Position numbers and translations under genes: made by a program
DNA from: Larimichthys crocea
Taxonomy: Eukaryota > Chordata > Actinopteri > Sciaenidae
NCBI RefSeq assembly: GCF_000972845.2
Contig: NC_040016.1
Location: 21,372,807 to 21,436,806 of the forward strand
Direction of reading: 5' to 3'
DNA: 64,000 bases
The notes under the pieces: model-generated
What the model was told of the DNA's origin: nothing
Databases searched by the model: none
The model's input: only the letters and a program-made list of their open reading frames with translations
In this document: positions 1 to 12,714 of the stretch, in pieces
Layout: each line of letters starts with the position of its first letter
How positions within the stretch are numbered: position 1 is the stretch's first letter

Positions 1-72
1 TCTTATTAACCTGGGCTGCAGTGAAGCTGGTGTACTTTAAACTGCAAGGCTCTCCATCTCAAAGGAGAGAGA

Positions 73-93
73 GTGTGTGTGTGTGTGTGTGTG
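73..93. repeat. (GT)n microsatellite
   Basis: A short uninterrupted GT dinucleotide tract preceded by a few GA units. The open frame running through it is a repeat artefact. Confidence 0.9.
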
Positions 94-3046
94 AAGGAGA
101 CATGGCTGAAAATGAGAAATATGTGCTCAGCAAAGTTTCCCAGGGTGGAATACATTTTGAAAATAAGGCTTAGGTGGCTTGTGTGGAAAACTCCCGTGTG
201 CAGGATTCCTCACTTAGTTGTCAGCGTAGAAATCAATAGAGCAGAGGTGTTCCTGGGCGCGTTAGATAAGAGGTTTGCACGGCTCGCAGAGCTAAACGGC
301 AGAGGCGTGCCACTTCAACGTCTCTGCGATGCATCTAAATGAGCGTCCTGCTCAGGGTCTTCCTATTCATCACACTCCTCGGTCATGTATGATCGTTCCA
401 GGGCCACAGGCATGTGTCATTACATGGTACTCGAATATAAGCAGTGGTATATGATACTGAAATGGGTGCTTTAGCTTTATCTGCTGTTGGATATATGCAT
501 CTAAAAAAAACAGTGAATTTGAAAAGAAGAATAAAAGTAGGAGACCCAATTAGCACCTCATGATAGAGTAACTGTTAGGACACAATTACCCAAGGATAAG
601 TGTCTTTCTGTGGTTTCTGATTTGTAGCCAGCAGTGGGTGGAGTGGCCATGGTGATCTCCACTCAGACGCGTTGCTCACTTCAATTCTTTTTTGGATATC
701 TGGACTTGGATACTTGTGTGAGTGATTCATCACTTTCTGTAGGTGGAGATTTCCCACCAGTGATTCCAACAGAAAACACAGTTTCATCTGTTTCAGTCTC
801 GTCTTACTGCTGGTGCTGGATGCATGCGTCTTTAAACACAATAGGAGATGTAAAGTTATACTTCATCCCCACTTTTAGATGAGTTGTTTTTCTACCACCG
901 GCCTCATATCGTTTCCTCCTGGTGACCAGAAATGGTAGCAAAGTGTGCAGACTGTAGATCATAGTTAACGTATCCAGGGGGAGGTAGGGATCCCATGGGA
1001 TGTCGACTGCACCAGCAGACTTGAACGATGAGTGGTACACCTGAATATAAAGGTTATCGTTGCTGTTTGCGGCGCTGTGAGATGTTTCCTCAGCTTCGTG
1101 GCCGATTTTTGTAGTTGATAAGAAAATGGGAAAGGTTCTGAGGTTTTCCTGGGTCAGCCTTGGATTAGATTTACCATGGCACCCAGGCGAATAAGACTGA
1201 CAGATATAATATGATGTAATATAATACAGAGCCTTAAATCAAATTGTGAGATTATACTGTATGAATAAAAGAAAATAGCAGGTTCCTACACACCCCAAAG
1301 GGTTTGTAGCAGTCCAGAATGTAAAAATCCAAAGGAAGATAAAGTCAAGAAGGTAACACAACACAAAACACGAAACAAACATGAGTTTAAACTCATTTAA
1401 ATTAAGGGCTACTCTTTATTCCAACATACTGCCCAGTACTCGTACACTGTGGTATACAGATGTCATGTGTTTGAACAATAAGCTGCTGCACTGGGATTGC
1501 AAATGGGCATTTTTACACCCAACATCAAACATGGAAGTTTCAAGAAGAAATAGCTCATCATGGATTTGGGGTGTTTCTCCGCAGGTCTCAGGATCAGATT
1601 GGGCTTCGACCCTCCTCAGGGGGAAACGGAAAAGAGAATCTTGAACTTGCCTTTTTTATTGGGTTGGTTACACTCCTTTAGCTCCTCTGTGGGAACTGTT
1701 CTGACTGTATTTTTTCCTCCAAGCAGAGGCTTCCTCTGTAAGTGTGAAAGGATAAAAAGGCTTTACTGGTGATTACGGAGTGGTCACTGGAGTCTCAGGG
1801 TCCATGATCCATTATACTGGAGGACCTGAAAAAGATTCTCTGCCATACTCGATTTAGTTTTCTTCCTGTGAGGCTGTCTCTAGTTCTGATCTCTGGCCTT
1901 CACACACTCTCTGCTGGTGCTGAACTTGCTTGAACTTGTTCTGGAGAACACACTTGGTCCATATGAGTATAAATGCGTCATGACATGCAGTCATCCTTCC
2001 CATAATTTGTTTTCTGGATGTTCTACGCAAACCTAAGTTGTGTTGGGAGGTTTACATAAAATCTTCTCCTCGCTCCCTCCCGTCGCGTTCTCCTCCACAC
2101 ATTTAGATGTTTCACAATAGTATTTTTATCCACAGCAGGGGCACAGAAGATCAAATCATGTTTCTGCATGAGTGCAAAAGGAAGTCAGTGTTTCTATCTT
2201 TGAGAAACGTGAGTGGCAGCAGATAAATGGCAGCGTGATAGTGGTGCAAACCATTTATTTTGATCCTCATTAAAGGAAAAGGTCACAGAATAGATCCCCT
2301 AAAGTGTCTTGTGTCTACTGGCAATGAACTCCATCTGCCTGGTGAATGTGAGATCAGCAATCATAGCTCCATAGCAGTAGTTGCTAGGTAACATGTAATT
2401 TAGTCAGAGAGTTTTGCTATGACTAAGTTCAGTACTAAGCAGTAGCAAGACAAAAAAACCCAACACAAAACAAGATGTGAGGGTTTGTCTAGCTCGCCTG
2501 GCTGAAGGCTTGTTCGTACCTTGCCCTGATAATAATGTGATTTCTTATTGATCCCTGTGGGGAAGTGCACTTTTTTATTTGCCCCCCTCGAGGGAAGTTA
2601 GAGCAGACTATCTGATATTGAAGCAGCTCTGTAGATACGGGGGATTCATTGACCTACTGTGCTGCAAGTCAGCCACAGTCAGCGCTGTTCGTTGATGGTT
2701 GTCATCGTGTTTCTTGAGACTTTAACCAAATTATATAAAGATACTTTTATATTCAATGAAGACCGAGGACACAGCGACAGTGGTCAGATTCCTTAAAATA
2801 CACAGAGCATGGCAACATACCAACATATAACACAGATAAAGGTTTTCCAGTTTTATTTCTCAATACATTTTTTTTGTATATATAATTCAAGTTTTCTGAA
2901 ATTGTGAGTTTAAATATTTAAATGTGGCATAATCTCACGAATCTCACGGTGAATTTAGGAGAAAGCTACAGAAACAAATCAACAAACTGTGGTAAAATAA
3001 ACTAAATATTATTAGTATTATTGGAATTTTGGTGTTTTCTAATTAA
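94..3046. other. Noncoding stretch, no gene recognised
   Basis: Mostly unique-looking AT-rich DNA. Open frames are under 90 codons and match no family I recognise. Around 2536-2575 a segment reading TTATTGATCCCTGTGGGGAA resembles the 3' tail of teleost tRNA-derived SINEs in reverse orientation, but no SINE body is visible beside it. An RFX-type X-box lies at 2380-2392. Confidence 0.6.
2380..2392. promoter_or_regulatory. X-box-like (RFX) palindrome
   Basis: The 13-mer GTTGCTAGGTAAC fits the RFX half-site pattern RTNRCC-N-RGYAAC with one mismatch in the left half. RFX factors bind such sites in promoters and enhancers, especially of ciliary genes. No transcript start is visible nearby, so function is only a possibility. 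Confidence 0.25.
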
Positions 3047-3128
3047 TAGTCTGAAGTAACACATGCCATGGAAGCAAAACAGTCCTTTAGTCTGAAGTAA
3101 CACATGCCATGGAAGCAAAACAGTCCTT
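3047..3128. repeat. Perfect 41-bp tandem duplication
   Basis: Two identical 41-bp units, 3047-3087 and 3088-3128, each beginning TAGTCTGAAGTAACACATGC and ending CAGTCCTT. No mismatch between units, so the event is recent, or it is a local assembly duplication. Confidence 0.95.
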
Positions 3129-5390
3129 GATTTTCAGTGTTTTTATGAACTCCAAGACCTCTAATTCTAAACTCTGCTCCATAAAAAGAAATAAATAAAT
3201 AAGCACCGCCTGTTATTTAAACTATTCCCTTTGCAGTCTGTCATAATTGTGAAAACCAACAGCTCCAGTGGGCACTGAGACCTCTCGGTCATCACATCAA
3301 CATTTTGTTGCTGCAACACCATTTGTTTCAGAGGACGCTGAGTGTATGAGCAGAAGTGGCAACAGATTGGCCTCTCAGTTAAACTGACCCAAACAACAGC
3401 TGACAGAAATGTCCTCCGGCAAGACATTGAAGCCTCTGCCAGCTCACTCGTCACAGTGGCCTTCAGTGTGAGAGTGCTGGGAATGCAGCAGGAGCAGCAA
3501 CAAAGGTCACAGATGATTTTCTTTGAGGGCGTAGCGACAATCGTGTACTCGTAACATGTAATCTGCCACTGTGAATCAGAGGGTGTAAGAGTTAGTATAC
3601 GAGGAGACAGCGGGAGCGGCGTCAAAGCCCTGAAACCCAAAAAAGAACCAAGCGAGATGCCACGTTTCCTCGAGGGGGCATCCAGAGATGTCACTCTCCC
3701 TCCATGTGTCACTCTTTCTCAAAGTCACACATACAAACATGTAGATAACCTTGAGGAAACGCTGCACACTTTCAGAACACTAGGGAAAAAACTCGTTCAC
3801 ACATGCACAGAGACGTCAGGTTCAAAAATACCTGAATTAGGTTTAACAAGGCATTAATAAAGGAGGAATGTGTTCTGTTTCACACAAAAGAGGCAATTAG
3901 CACTGAAACTCTACACAGAAGTGCTTTAAGACGCAATTTAACCCAGTTTGAAACCATTTTGCCTTTTGTCTTCAGGATTGAGGACTGACTACTGACTACC
4001 AGCTAAGTGCTGCTCCGTCTCTGAGGGCCATTTGGTATAACCAACAATCATTTCAAGTCGTATTCTAAAAATCCAGTCGGCTGGAAAATATGTGCTCCAT
4101 TTGTCTATAGTGCATCCTGCCTAATGCTTTTAATTTAGTTTTTTCAAGGATTGTTTGTGTGTATCAGTATGAGTGGTACGGTTCCTACGCCGTGTTAAAG
4201 GTTTCACGATTTGACTTTAAATGCACGACAGCATGTTCCAAGAAGCTGAAATCTTAAACTTCATCCTTGCAGACTAAAACCAACACTTACCAACCACTGC
4301 TTGCTTTCTTTCTGTTCATGTTGCAGATTTCAAGGGTCTTTAGTTGTTTCTAATCAGCTTTAATCATCTTAATAATGTGCTTCTTAAAGCGGACTCTAAA
4401 ATAAACGTTTTGTTGAAATTAAACTGAATTACTTCATTATAGGTCGATTTAACGACTTTGAACAACTGGCTTTACTGTGAGTAAGTCCTCAAGTTCAATT
4501 GAGGTGGAAACCTGCTGAGTGGAGCCTTTCCAGTCCAAATGCATAAACGCCTGATTGGACAGATTTCAGTCATTCTTTTAATGAGTCAACCTCAGGAACA
4601 GCTGTGCTGGAATCAGTCCAGTTGGACTGAGTCTAAACGTGCTGGAAAAAGAGGGGTTTTCTTTTGTGACTGCTTTAAGTACTCAAACTTAATTCTTCAA
4701 TGTACATTAATTATATTTGTCTGTTGGATGACCTCACCTTACATTTATAGAGCTGTTCTGCGTTCTCTATTGAAAAGTGCTTAGAGGGGGATTGTGGATC
4801 ACAAACAGGTCAAAAAGTAGACATACTTTATACCTGAAATTCACAGCTTTATACCACTAATATTGTGAGATATTTACACAATTTTAGTGAGATTAACTGT
4901 TCTATTTGGAAATATTCTGCATGTATAGTGAAAATTTTAAAATTCCCACAGAAATTTTGAGAGTGACGAGTGGGCTGTTAACGCGCTAGCCACTAATTCT
5001 AGCGTTAGCTGCTAATGTTAGCAATTGTCATGTCTTTACTACAATGAGCAAAGTCTTATTTTGAAGGGACTCTTATTTTGAAAATAGCCCCTCCCCCTCT
5101 CCTCATTCAGGCAGGCTTGAGGTTGCCAAGCAACCAGGACCAACTGCCGGCCCTAATCAGCAGAGCAGTTACTGCACCTGTTAGAATGTCAGTTGGAAAT
5201 GCTGACAGAGAGAGAGAGAAAATGCTGAGACCACCCCTCGAACAGGAAGGATTTCTGGCCAAACCGTATTTCCAATCATTGAACCGAAATCACTGGGAGC
5301 ATCCTGAGCCCTTCCTGAACGTCTACATAGTTATTTTGTGTTGATAAAGTGAAGAAATGTGACCTTTAGAGCGATTCAAAGAAACGTTAC
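3129..5390. other. Noncoding stretch, no gene recognised
   Basis: Unique-looking sequence. The reverse-strand open frame of 181 codons at 3167-3712 has no recognisable domain and ends in a low-complexity aromatic run. A near-perfect X-box lies at 5122-5134. A GCTAGC/GTTAGC-rich patch at 4983-5030 resembles low-complexity segments seen in fish repeats. Confidence 0.55.
5122..5134. promoter_or_regulatory. X-box-like (RFX) palindrome
   Basis: GTTGCCAAGCAAC fits RTNRCC-N-RGYAAC with no mismatch and is the best of three X-box-like sites in the window. No nearby start of transcription can be identified from sequence. Confidence 0.35.
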
Positions 5391-5790
5391 TTCTGCTTTC
5401 CTCCACAAATGTTCCCGCCTTTTTAACATGGCAGTCTATGGGGCTGTGGATGGGTGCTGGTGGCGCATCTTTGTGTGTTACGCTAAAACTATAAGGCTGA
5501 CAGCTTTAGCAGACGAATGTGAGTGAGAAGACAAATTTTCCTAAGTTTCTATGTATAAATCATGTCTGTAGTGGGGCATCTGAGGCCACGGTATTCGGGA
5601 TTCGGGATGAAAACGCAGGTTTTGATATATAATTTGTTGGGGTCCTCTCACCACTGCAGGCTGCATTAATCGGCGAAAAAGGGCAGAAGATGAATAATAA
5701 TATTGCTATGAAGCACGCAGAAGAACAATAGTTGAATTAGTGTCGTGGGCACTCGTCACTAATTAGAGAAATGGATAGACCAGAGTTAAG
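5391..5790. repeat. Probable dispersed fish repeat, class unknown
   Basis: The segment ending in GTCGTGGGCACTCGTCACTA, preceded by a run of AATAATATTGCTATGAAGCA, resembles a dispersed repeat I associate with teleost introns. No terminal repeats or target-site duplication are visible, and there is no second copy in this window to prove repetition. Confidence 0.25.
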
Positions 5791-7363
5791 GAGCAATCAA
5801 CGTTGCTGATGTATATTTTCTGTTGCATTTCTTTATCTATTACTGTCTTAGTCATAATGGCATAATGGTATCTAGTGTATATCTTACTGACAGCGGTTGT
5901 TTATGGATGTACACCTGCATACATTTTCTGAAATAAATGAAATAATGGTCACAAAATATATATTTACTACAATCTGTAACTCCTGAAAATGAAGCTCATC
6001 ATGCTCACAGGACAATATAAGATTGATAGACATCGTGTTTCTGCTCTGAATGGAATATTGCAAAGTTAAAGATGTTTAAGAGGTCTGAGATTTGTTAAGG
6101 AAATATCAACGCAGAGAAGGCGAGAGTATTTTTAGCTATTGTTCTGAAAACTGCTGATGATCTCTCCACCTATTACGACTGCAGTGGTACACTACTAAAC
6201 GCAGTGATCAGAATAAACTGTGACTTCTCACATCCTACACATGTGGCAACTTTCCCACTTACAGTATGCTGCTGGTTTGTTTAATTCTGGCTGCGGTTTA
6301 GCTTCATCCTGAACAGAACTGGTCCAGACAGAGCAGTGTTTGGAGTCACTTCTGGTCAGTGATAAACTTCATCACCGACTTGTCTGCTGTCAAACGTTCA
6401 AGAGAGAATCGCTTGCAGTTCTGAAACAGGAGTGATTCGTGTATATTTCAATGTTTATTTGAGCTGAAATACCCAGAAAGACCGACTGAATTCTCTGTAT
6501 TCTTAATCTTGCCCTTGACTACAGAACACTGAAGATTTGACATGTCAGACATGCCAATGATTTCTCCTTTTGAATACTACTTCTTAAGATTTTTATGCTA
6601 TTTTTGAGTTAGCTGCAAACCTTGATTTCTAAACTTAAATAAAATCCCAAGGAGTCGGAGACAGCGAGACGGATATACAGAAAAAGACACTTTCTGGAAC
6701 AAGATGTTTGAGTTTATGTCACAGCATCCCTTTGCCACTCTCTTTGTGTCTAGAGAGCATGAGAGTTTAAAAGAGAGGAGTGCATTTGTGTGTCTAATAT
6801 GCCCCAGTTCCACTGGAAGTGTTTCAATATTCAGTGTTATCTGGTTTAGTATATAAGAAATACAATTAAATAAAAAATACTGACCAGCATCAGCATCAGC
6901 TTCAAAACACTTTTTGTATTTTGTAATTTAACCCTTTTTTCTCAGAGAACTTATGACTGACTTTCAAAGGAACAAAAAGACAATGCAAGCTGTCACTTTC
7001 TGGTATTTTCAACCTCATTGTTCCTCCAGTGCAAAGCGAATTGTAATCCAAGGTGCGTCTAATGCTCAAATTCTGCCATTCATTAGCTAAACCTTTGCCA
7101 TCCGTCAGAGAGTCCCCGTAGGCTCGCAGAACCATTTAATGGGGAGAAGGCATTAGACTCTGACAAATCCCAGTCTCACTTGAACAGACTGTACAAGTGA
7201 CATCCGGATGCACCACCACTGTCTGCTCCCAAAGGAATACGGTGGAACATGTAGGTTAAATGAGGTTAGAGCGAACAAGATGTTTGTGCGTAATGCATTA
7301 GAAATGCACAGTGTGGTGGTAATTTGCTTGAGGGCACATGTACCTGCTCCCTGTCTCCAACCT
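5791..7363. other. Noncoding stretch, nothing recognised
   Basis: AT-rich, with no open frame above 80 codons, no tandem array and no transposon ends that I could see. Confidence 0.55.
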
Positions 7364-9918
7364 TTGCTTCCTCAGCTAATTAAATAAATATAATTCCACA
7401 GAGAGGTATGTGGGGAAAAAAAACTTTTGTTTTTTTTGGATCCGATGCACACTTCCTGTTTTCACCTGCAAAAAAAAATCAGTTGTGTGAAGTCCTCGAT
7501 CTTTAATGAGTTGCGGGTTCTTTAAAGTTACAGACCCCGAGGGTGCAAAATACTCGTCAGCGTCTATCCTCCGAAGTTGTCACTCATCTTAATGAACTGT
7601 CATCTCACCCCGAGGCTGAGGTAATCAGCGCCGAAGAGACAGAAACTGAATCTATAATTTAACAATGAAGATCATTCTTCTTTCTTTCTCTCACATTTGT
7701 CTTTGTCTTTCTGTCTCCGTCAATGTCGACTTGAAAACTGACTTTCCTACTTTCAGTTTCACACCTCAAAACACCCCAACGTCACTTAGGTACCAATTCT
7801 CTCTCACTTTGTTTAATGATGCCATCACATCATTTATGAATGGTCAGCAACATAAAATCCTTATACCATCCTCATAATGAAGGTAGATAGAGTCTTTATG
7901 CTGTTGGTGTTTGCAAGGAAGACAATAACTGGATGTTTGCATTGGGCCGTGGTTGATTGTTGAATGGTGATTTGTGATGGCTCCCATGTAGGTAAAGTGA
8001 AAGCGCAGGCATTTTTTTTTTGCTTCAGGCTTTATTAAATTCAGTCAGATGTAATTGTCCTGTGCTCTGCAGTGGAACAGGGTGTGATATGATGAGTGTA
8101 GCATACTGTAGGAAATGTTGACCGGAGTGATCCTGCAGTTTCTGGTTTTTGTGAGAATTCATGTTACACAACAGGTGAAAAAAAACAGACAAGGTAGGTC
8201 AATAAGATAAATGATGTATTGTAGTGAGTTAGAAACAAAATATGGATGATGATAGTGTTTGGGAGAGGTGGCCGCTGTGCCCACTGCTCAACCACAGTGT
8301 AGAATGGGCACAAAGAAGGGAAGGGAATTTATTCACTTAAAACAAATTTTGGCTGAACTTTTGCTAATGTAAAAATGTAAAAATGTGGATGCTTTCCCCT
8401 CCAAGCCTTGCCTCATTTTTACCATAACAACCTCTCACGGGATTTGAACCTCTAACCTTGTCAGTGTCTGCGCAGTCTAATAAAGCAGCTCCAGCATTTT
8501 CTGTCTGCTTGCTCTCGGATTCGAGAGGATTTCATCTGTAAGCTGCAACTCGTGCACAATGTTCAACACGACTTTAAGGTCTTTCAGGACTTCTCATGTT
8601 CGTGTTGTGGCCGATGTGGAGGTTTGATGAGTAAATAACAGGCTTACACTCACGTTGTCTCTGGGTAAATATTCAATGAAACAACAACATTCATAGCCAC
8701 ATGTCTTAGAGACATTAAGGAGTGAAGGACTAGTTTGTATTTGCTGACACAAATCTCATATAAGGCCAAAAACATCAGCAGGTCCTATGAAGATATATCA
8801 CCTCAGACAGCCGACAGGGAAAATAGCATCTTCCAAATACAAAGTCGAAAGTCTAATCAGGGAAGACCAAAGCAGAACTGAACTTTTAGGTTCCTAAAGT
8901 GTAATACAAGTAATCTGTTGAGGCTGCTTTTCTTTTGTTTTCCCTTTAGATACATGAGATCCCCTAAGAGGAAACAAAATACCTATCTCTACAAGGTTTA
9001 ATTAATTGTGTTTGGACCACAGTCTATTGTTTTTCTATTGTTTTTTATATTAACTGTTGAAATTTTTACCTATTGCACAGGATTCAGTTCATTTTTATGT
9101 CTTGCCTTCAATGTAGCATGAAACGGTTTCTTGGAGGTCTCAGGATCAGTTGATTTTGTCTCTCAGCCCAATGGATTCAATGTCAGCATTAACAAAAGTG
9201 AGACTTTGTGAAAAAAACATCAGATCTCTGATATTTTAAAAAACCAAACACCTTTATGATACAAGATGGAGTACGATTGGAGTTTCTCGTCTTCAACACT
9301 GACTGAACTGCAGCATGTTTGCTGATAGATGGCGACGATGTCGTCAACATTCACAATAGGTTCATGCTTTGATGAATGCAGAATTCATATGTAAATGTGT
9401 CTCCATTTCTTTGTACAGTGGCAAGTCTTGGATTATAATTGTTGGTTTGATGCCTCTGTGTTTGCCTGAAGGAGACATCATTGCTTCCCCCCTTCCCGGG
9501 CTCATTTTATTTGTCACAGCTTGGTTTAATTCCATCCTCGGGCCTCTTCGTATGACATGTTTCTGTCACAGCACGGAGCCTCTAGAAGACTCGTTTAAGA
9601 GCTTCTGTTTCCACAATTACTGTGTTACTGCAGATAACGAGAGCTAGGATAACGGTTAATGGCCACAGTGTTGAGTTTATTTGGTTTCTTTTGAGTGTGA
9701 TGGTTTCACACTGAGGACTTTGTTTTCTGACAATCAACCATTAAGTTGTCACTCAGACGGATCTAATACAGAAGATGTGGTGACAACAATTAGTGAGTCT
9801 TCCAACCTCCTTCCAACCACGCCAGTCTGCAAGACCACTTATGTTGGTGTTCCCTCCCTACATTCAGAAAGCCTGGTGTGCATCATCACTGTAGAAGCCT
9901 TTATTAGGAGTGCTGCTC
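7364..9918 (+). repeat. Direct duplication, left copy (2,555 bp)
   Basis: This segment recurs at 10275-12714 in the same orientation. Both begin TTGCTTCCTCAGCTAATTAA and share the last bases TTATTAGGAGTGCTGCTC. The left copy lacks about 30 bp near 8940 that the right copy has. It also differs in two blocks near 8785-8865 and 9125-9200, and is otherwise closely similar. The open frames at 7665, 9369 and 9681 match no known family. A tRNA B-box-like motif on the reverse strand (8440-8450) has no matching A-box at tRNA spacing. Confidence 0.9.
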
Positions 9919-10093
9919 GCATCACATTGGCACAGAAAGAGAAATCTAAATTATCATGGACTATCAGAGAAGAAATGCGTGGTTTTAGGATTAATACAAT
10001 ATATTTTGTCATACCAACACTCATGCCATTGTCACCATAATTTTAACTTAGCATCCGTGTTGTCGTTGACTTGGATTCCACGAGACTAAATTC
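9919..10093. other. Unique stub between left copy and gap
   Basis: 175 bp following the left duplicate that has no counterpart after the right duplicate. It runs directly into the run of N. It could be an insertion present on one haplotype only, or the true continuation of the left copy. Confidence 0.6.
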
Positions 10094-10274
10094 NNNNNNN
10101 NNNNNNNNNNNNNNNNNNNNNNNNNNNNNNNNNNNNNNNNNNNNNNNNNNNNNNNNNNNNNNNNNNNNNNNNNNNNNNNNNNNNNNNNNNNNNNNNNNNN
10201 NNNNNNNNNNNNNNNNNNNNNNNNNNNNNNNNNNNNNNNNNNNNNNNNNNNNNNNNNNNNNNNNNNNNNNNNNN
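10094..10274. other. Assembly gap (181 N)
   Basis: Run of N. The right duplicate begins at the first base after it, so this gap separates two contigs that share about 2.5 kb. Confidence 0.98.
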
Positions 10275-12714
10275 TTGCTTCCTCAGCTAATTAAATAAAT
10301 ATAATTCCACAGAGAGGTATGTGGGGAAAAAAAACTTTTGTTTTTTTTGGATCCGATGCACACTTCCTGTTTCACCTGCAAAAAAAACAGTTGTGTGAAG
10401 TCCTCGATCTTTAATGAGTTGCGGAGTCTCTTAAAGTTACAGACCCCGAGGGTGCAAAATACTCTCAGCGTCTATCCTCCGAAGTTGTCACTTCTTAATG
10501 AACTGTCATCAACCCGAGCTGAGGTAATCAGCGCTGAAGAGACAGAAACTGAATCTATAATTAACAATGAAGATCTTCTTCTTTCTTTCTTTCTCTCACA
10601 TTGTCTTTGTCTTCTGTCTCCTCAATGTCGACTTGAAAACTGACTTTCCTACTTTCAGTTTCACACCTCAAAACCCCCAACGTCACTTAGGTACCAATTC
10701 TCCTCCGTTGTTTAATGAGCCATCAATCATTTATGAATGGTCAGCAACATAAAACCTTATACCATCCTCAAATGAAGGTAGATAGTCTTTATCTGTTGGT
10801 GTTTGCAAGGAAGACAATAACTGGATGTTTGCATTGGGCCGTGGTTTGATTGTTGAATGGTGATTTGTGATGGCTCCCATGTAGGTAAAGTGAAGCGCGG
10901 GCTTTTTTTTTTGCTTCAGCTTATTAATATCAGTCCAATGTAATTGTCCTGTGCTCTGCAGTGGAACAGGGTGTGATATGATGAGTGTAGCATACTGTAG
11001 GAAATGTTGACCGGAGTGATCCTGCAGTTTCTGGTTTTTGTGAGAATCATGTTAACAACAGGTGAAAAAAACAGACAAGGTAGGTCAATAAGATAAATGA
11101 TGTATGTTAGTGAGTTAGAACAAAACATGGATGATGATAGTGTTTGGGAGAGGTGGCCGCTGTGCCCACTGCTCAACCACAGTGTAGAATGGGCACAAAG
11201 AAGGGAAGGGAATTTATTCACTTAAAAACAAATTGTGGCTGACTTTTGCTAATGTAAAAATAAAAATGGATGCTTTCCCCTCCAAGCCTTGCCTCATTTT
11301 TACCAAACAACCTCTCACGGGATTTGAACCTCTAACCTTGTCAGTGTCTGCAGGCACATCTAATAAAGCAGCTCCAGCATTTTCTGTCTGCTTCTCTCGG
11401 ATTCGAGAGGATTTCATCTGTAAGCTCCTCGTGCAATGTTCAACAACATGACGAGGTTCTTTCAGGACTTCTCATGTTCTGTTGTGGCCGATGTGGAGGT
11501 TGGATGAGTAAAAAAACAGGCTTACACTCACGTTGTCTCTGGGTAAATTTCATGAAACAACAACATTCAAGCCACATGTCTTAGAGACATTAAGGAGTGA
11601 AGGACTAGTTTGTGTTTGCTGACACAAATCTCATATAAGACCAAAACACATCAGCAGGTCCAGAGTCACAAAGTCCATTCATCATCGTCGAAGTCATCAG
11701 GGAAGACCAAAGCAGAACTGAACTTTTAGGTCCTAAAGTGTAATACAATAATCTGTTAGGCTGCTTTCCTTTGTTTTCATGCCCATAAACTGTGGAACAC
11801 ACTCCCTTTAGATACATGGAGATCCCCTAAGAGGAAACAAAATACCTATCTCTACAAGTGTTATTAATTGTGTTTGGACCACATGTCTATTGTTTTTCTA
11901 TTGTTTTTTTTATTAACTGTTGACATTTTTACCTATGCACAGGATTAAGTTCATTTTTATGTCTTGCCTTCAATGTAGCATGAACTTGGTCTAGGCAGTT
12001 GACCAAAAGGTGAGACTTTGTGAAAAAAACATCAGATCCTCATATTTTAAAAACAAAAACGCATTCATGACACAAGATGGAGTTTCTCGTCTTCAACACT
12101 GACTGACTGACCTGCAGCATGTTTGCTGATAGATGGCGAGAGTCGTCACATTCACAATAGTTCATGCTTTGATGAATGCAGAATTCATATGTAAATTGTG
12201 TCTCCATTTCTTTGTACAGTGGCAAGTCTTGGATTAAATTGTTGGTTTGATGCCTCTGTGTTCGCCGAAGGAGACATCATTGCTTCCCCCCTTCCCGGGC
12301 TCATTTTTTTGTCACAGCTTGGTAATTCCATCCTCACCCGGGCCTCTTCGTATGACATGTTTCTGTCACAGCACGGAGCCTCTAGAAGACTCTTTAAGAG
12401 CTTCTGTTTCCACAATTACTGTTTACTGCAGATAACGAGAGCTAGGATAACGGTTAATGGCCACAGTGTTGAGTTTATTGGTTTCTTTTGAGTGTGATGG
12501 TTCACACTGAGGACTTTGTTTTCTGACAATCAACCATTAAGTTGTCATTCAGACGGATCTAATACAGAAGATGTGGTGGCAACAATTAGTGAGTCTTCCA
12601 ACCTCCTTCCAACCACACCAGTCTGCAAGACCACTTATGTTGGCGTTCCCGCCCTACATTCAGAAAGGCTGGTGTGCATCATCACTATAGAAGCCTTTAT
12701 TAGGAGTGCTGCTC
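10275..12714 (+). repeat. Direct duplication, right copy (2,440 bp)
   Basis: Second copy of 7364-9918, 115 bp shorter. Many of the differences are isolated losses of one or a few bases (for example within 10580-10760), scattered without regard to frame and often in short homopolymers. That is the error pattern of unpolished long reads. It also has real block differences from the left copy, including about 30 extra bp at 11780-11810, so the two are not simply one sequence read twice. Confidence 0.9.
11790..11858 (+). pseudogene. L2-like LINE ORF2 C-terminal relic
   Basis: Translation beginning at 11790 reads LWNTLPLDTW and continues to NTYLYK. This resembles the LWNSLPL..FKSRLKTYLF motif near the end of fish L2-type reverse-transcriptase proteins. 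Only about 23 codons are recognisable. The LWNTLP part is missing in the left duplicate, so the two copies differ here by a real deletion. Family assignment is from memory and moderately uncertain. Confidence 0.4.

Noticed and set aside
3167..3712. 181-codon reverse open frame
   Set aside because: No recognisable family and ends in a low-complexity aromatic run next to the tandem duplication.
8439..8450. Possible tRNA gene (B-box-like GGTTCAAATCC on the reverse strand; again at 11320-11330)
   Set aside because: No A-box at tRNA spacing and the T-arm does not pair; at most a decayed tRNA-derived repeat.
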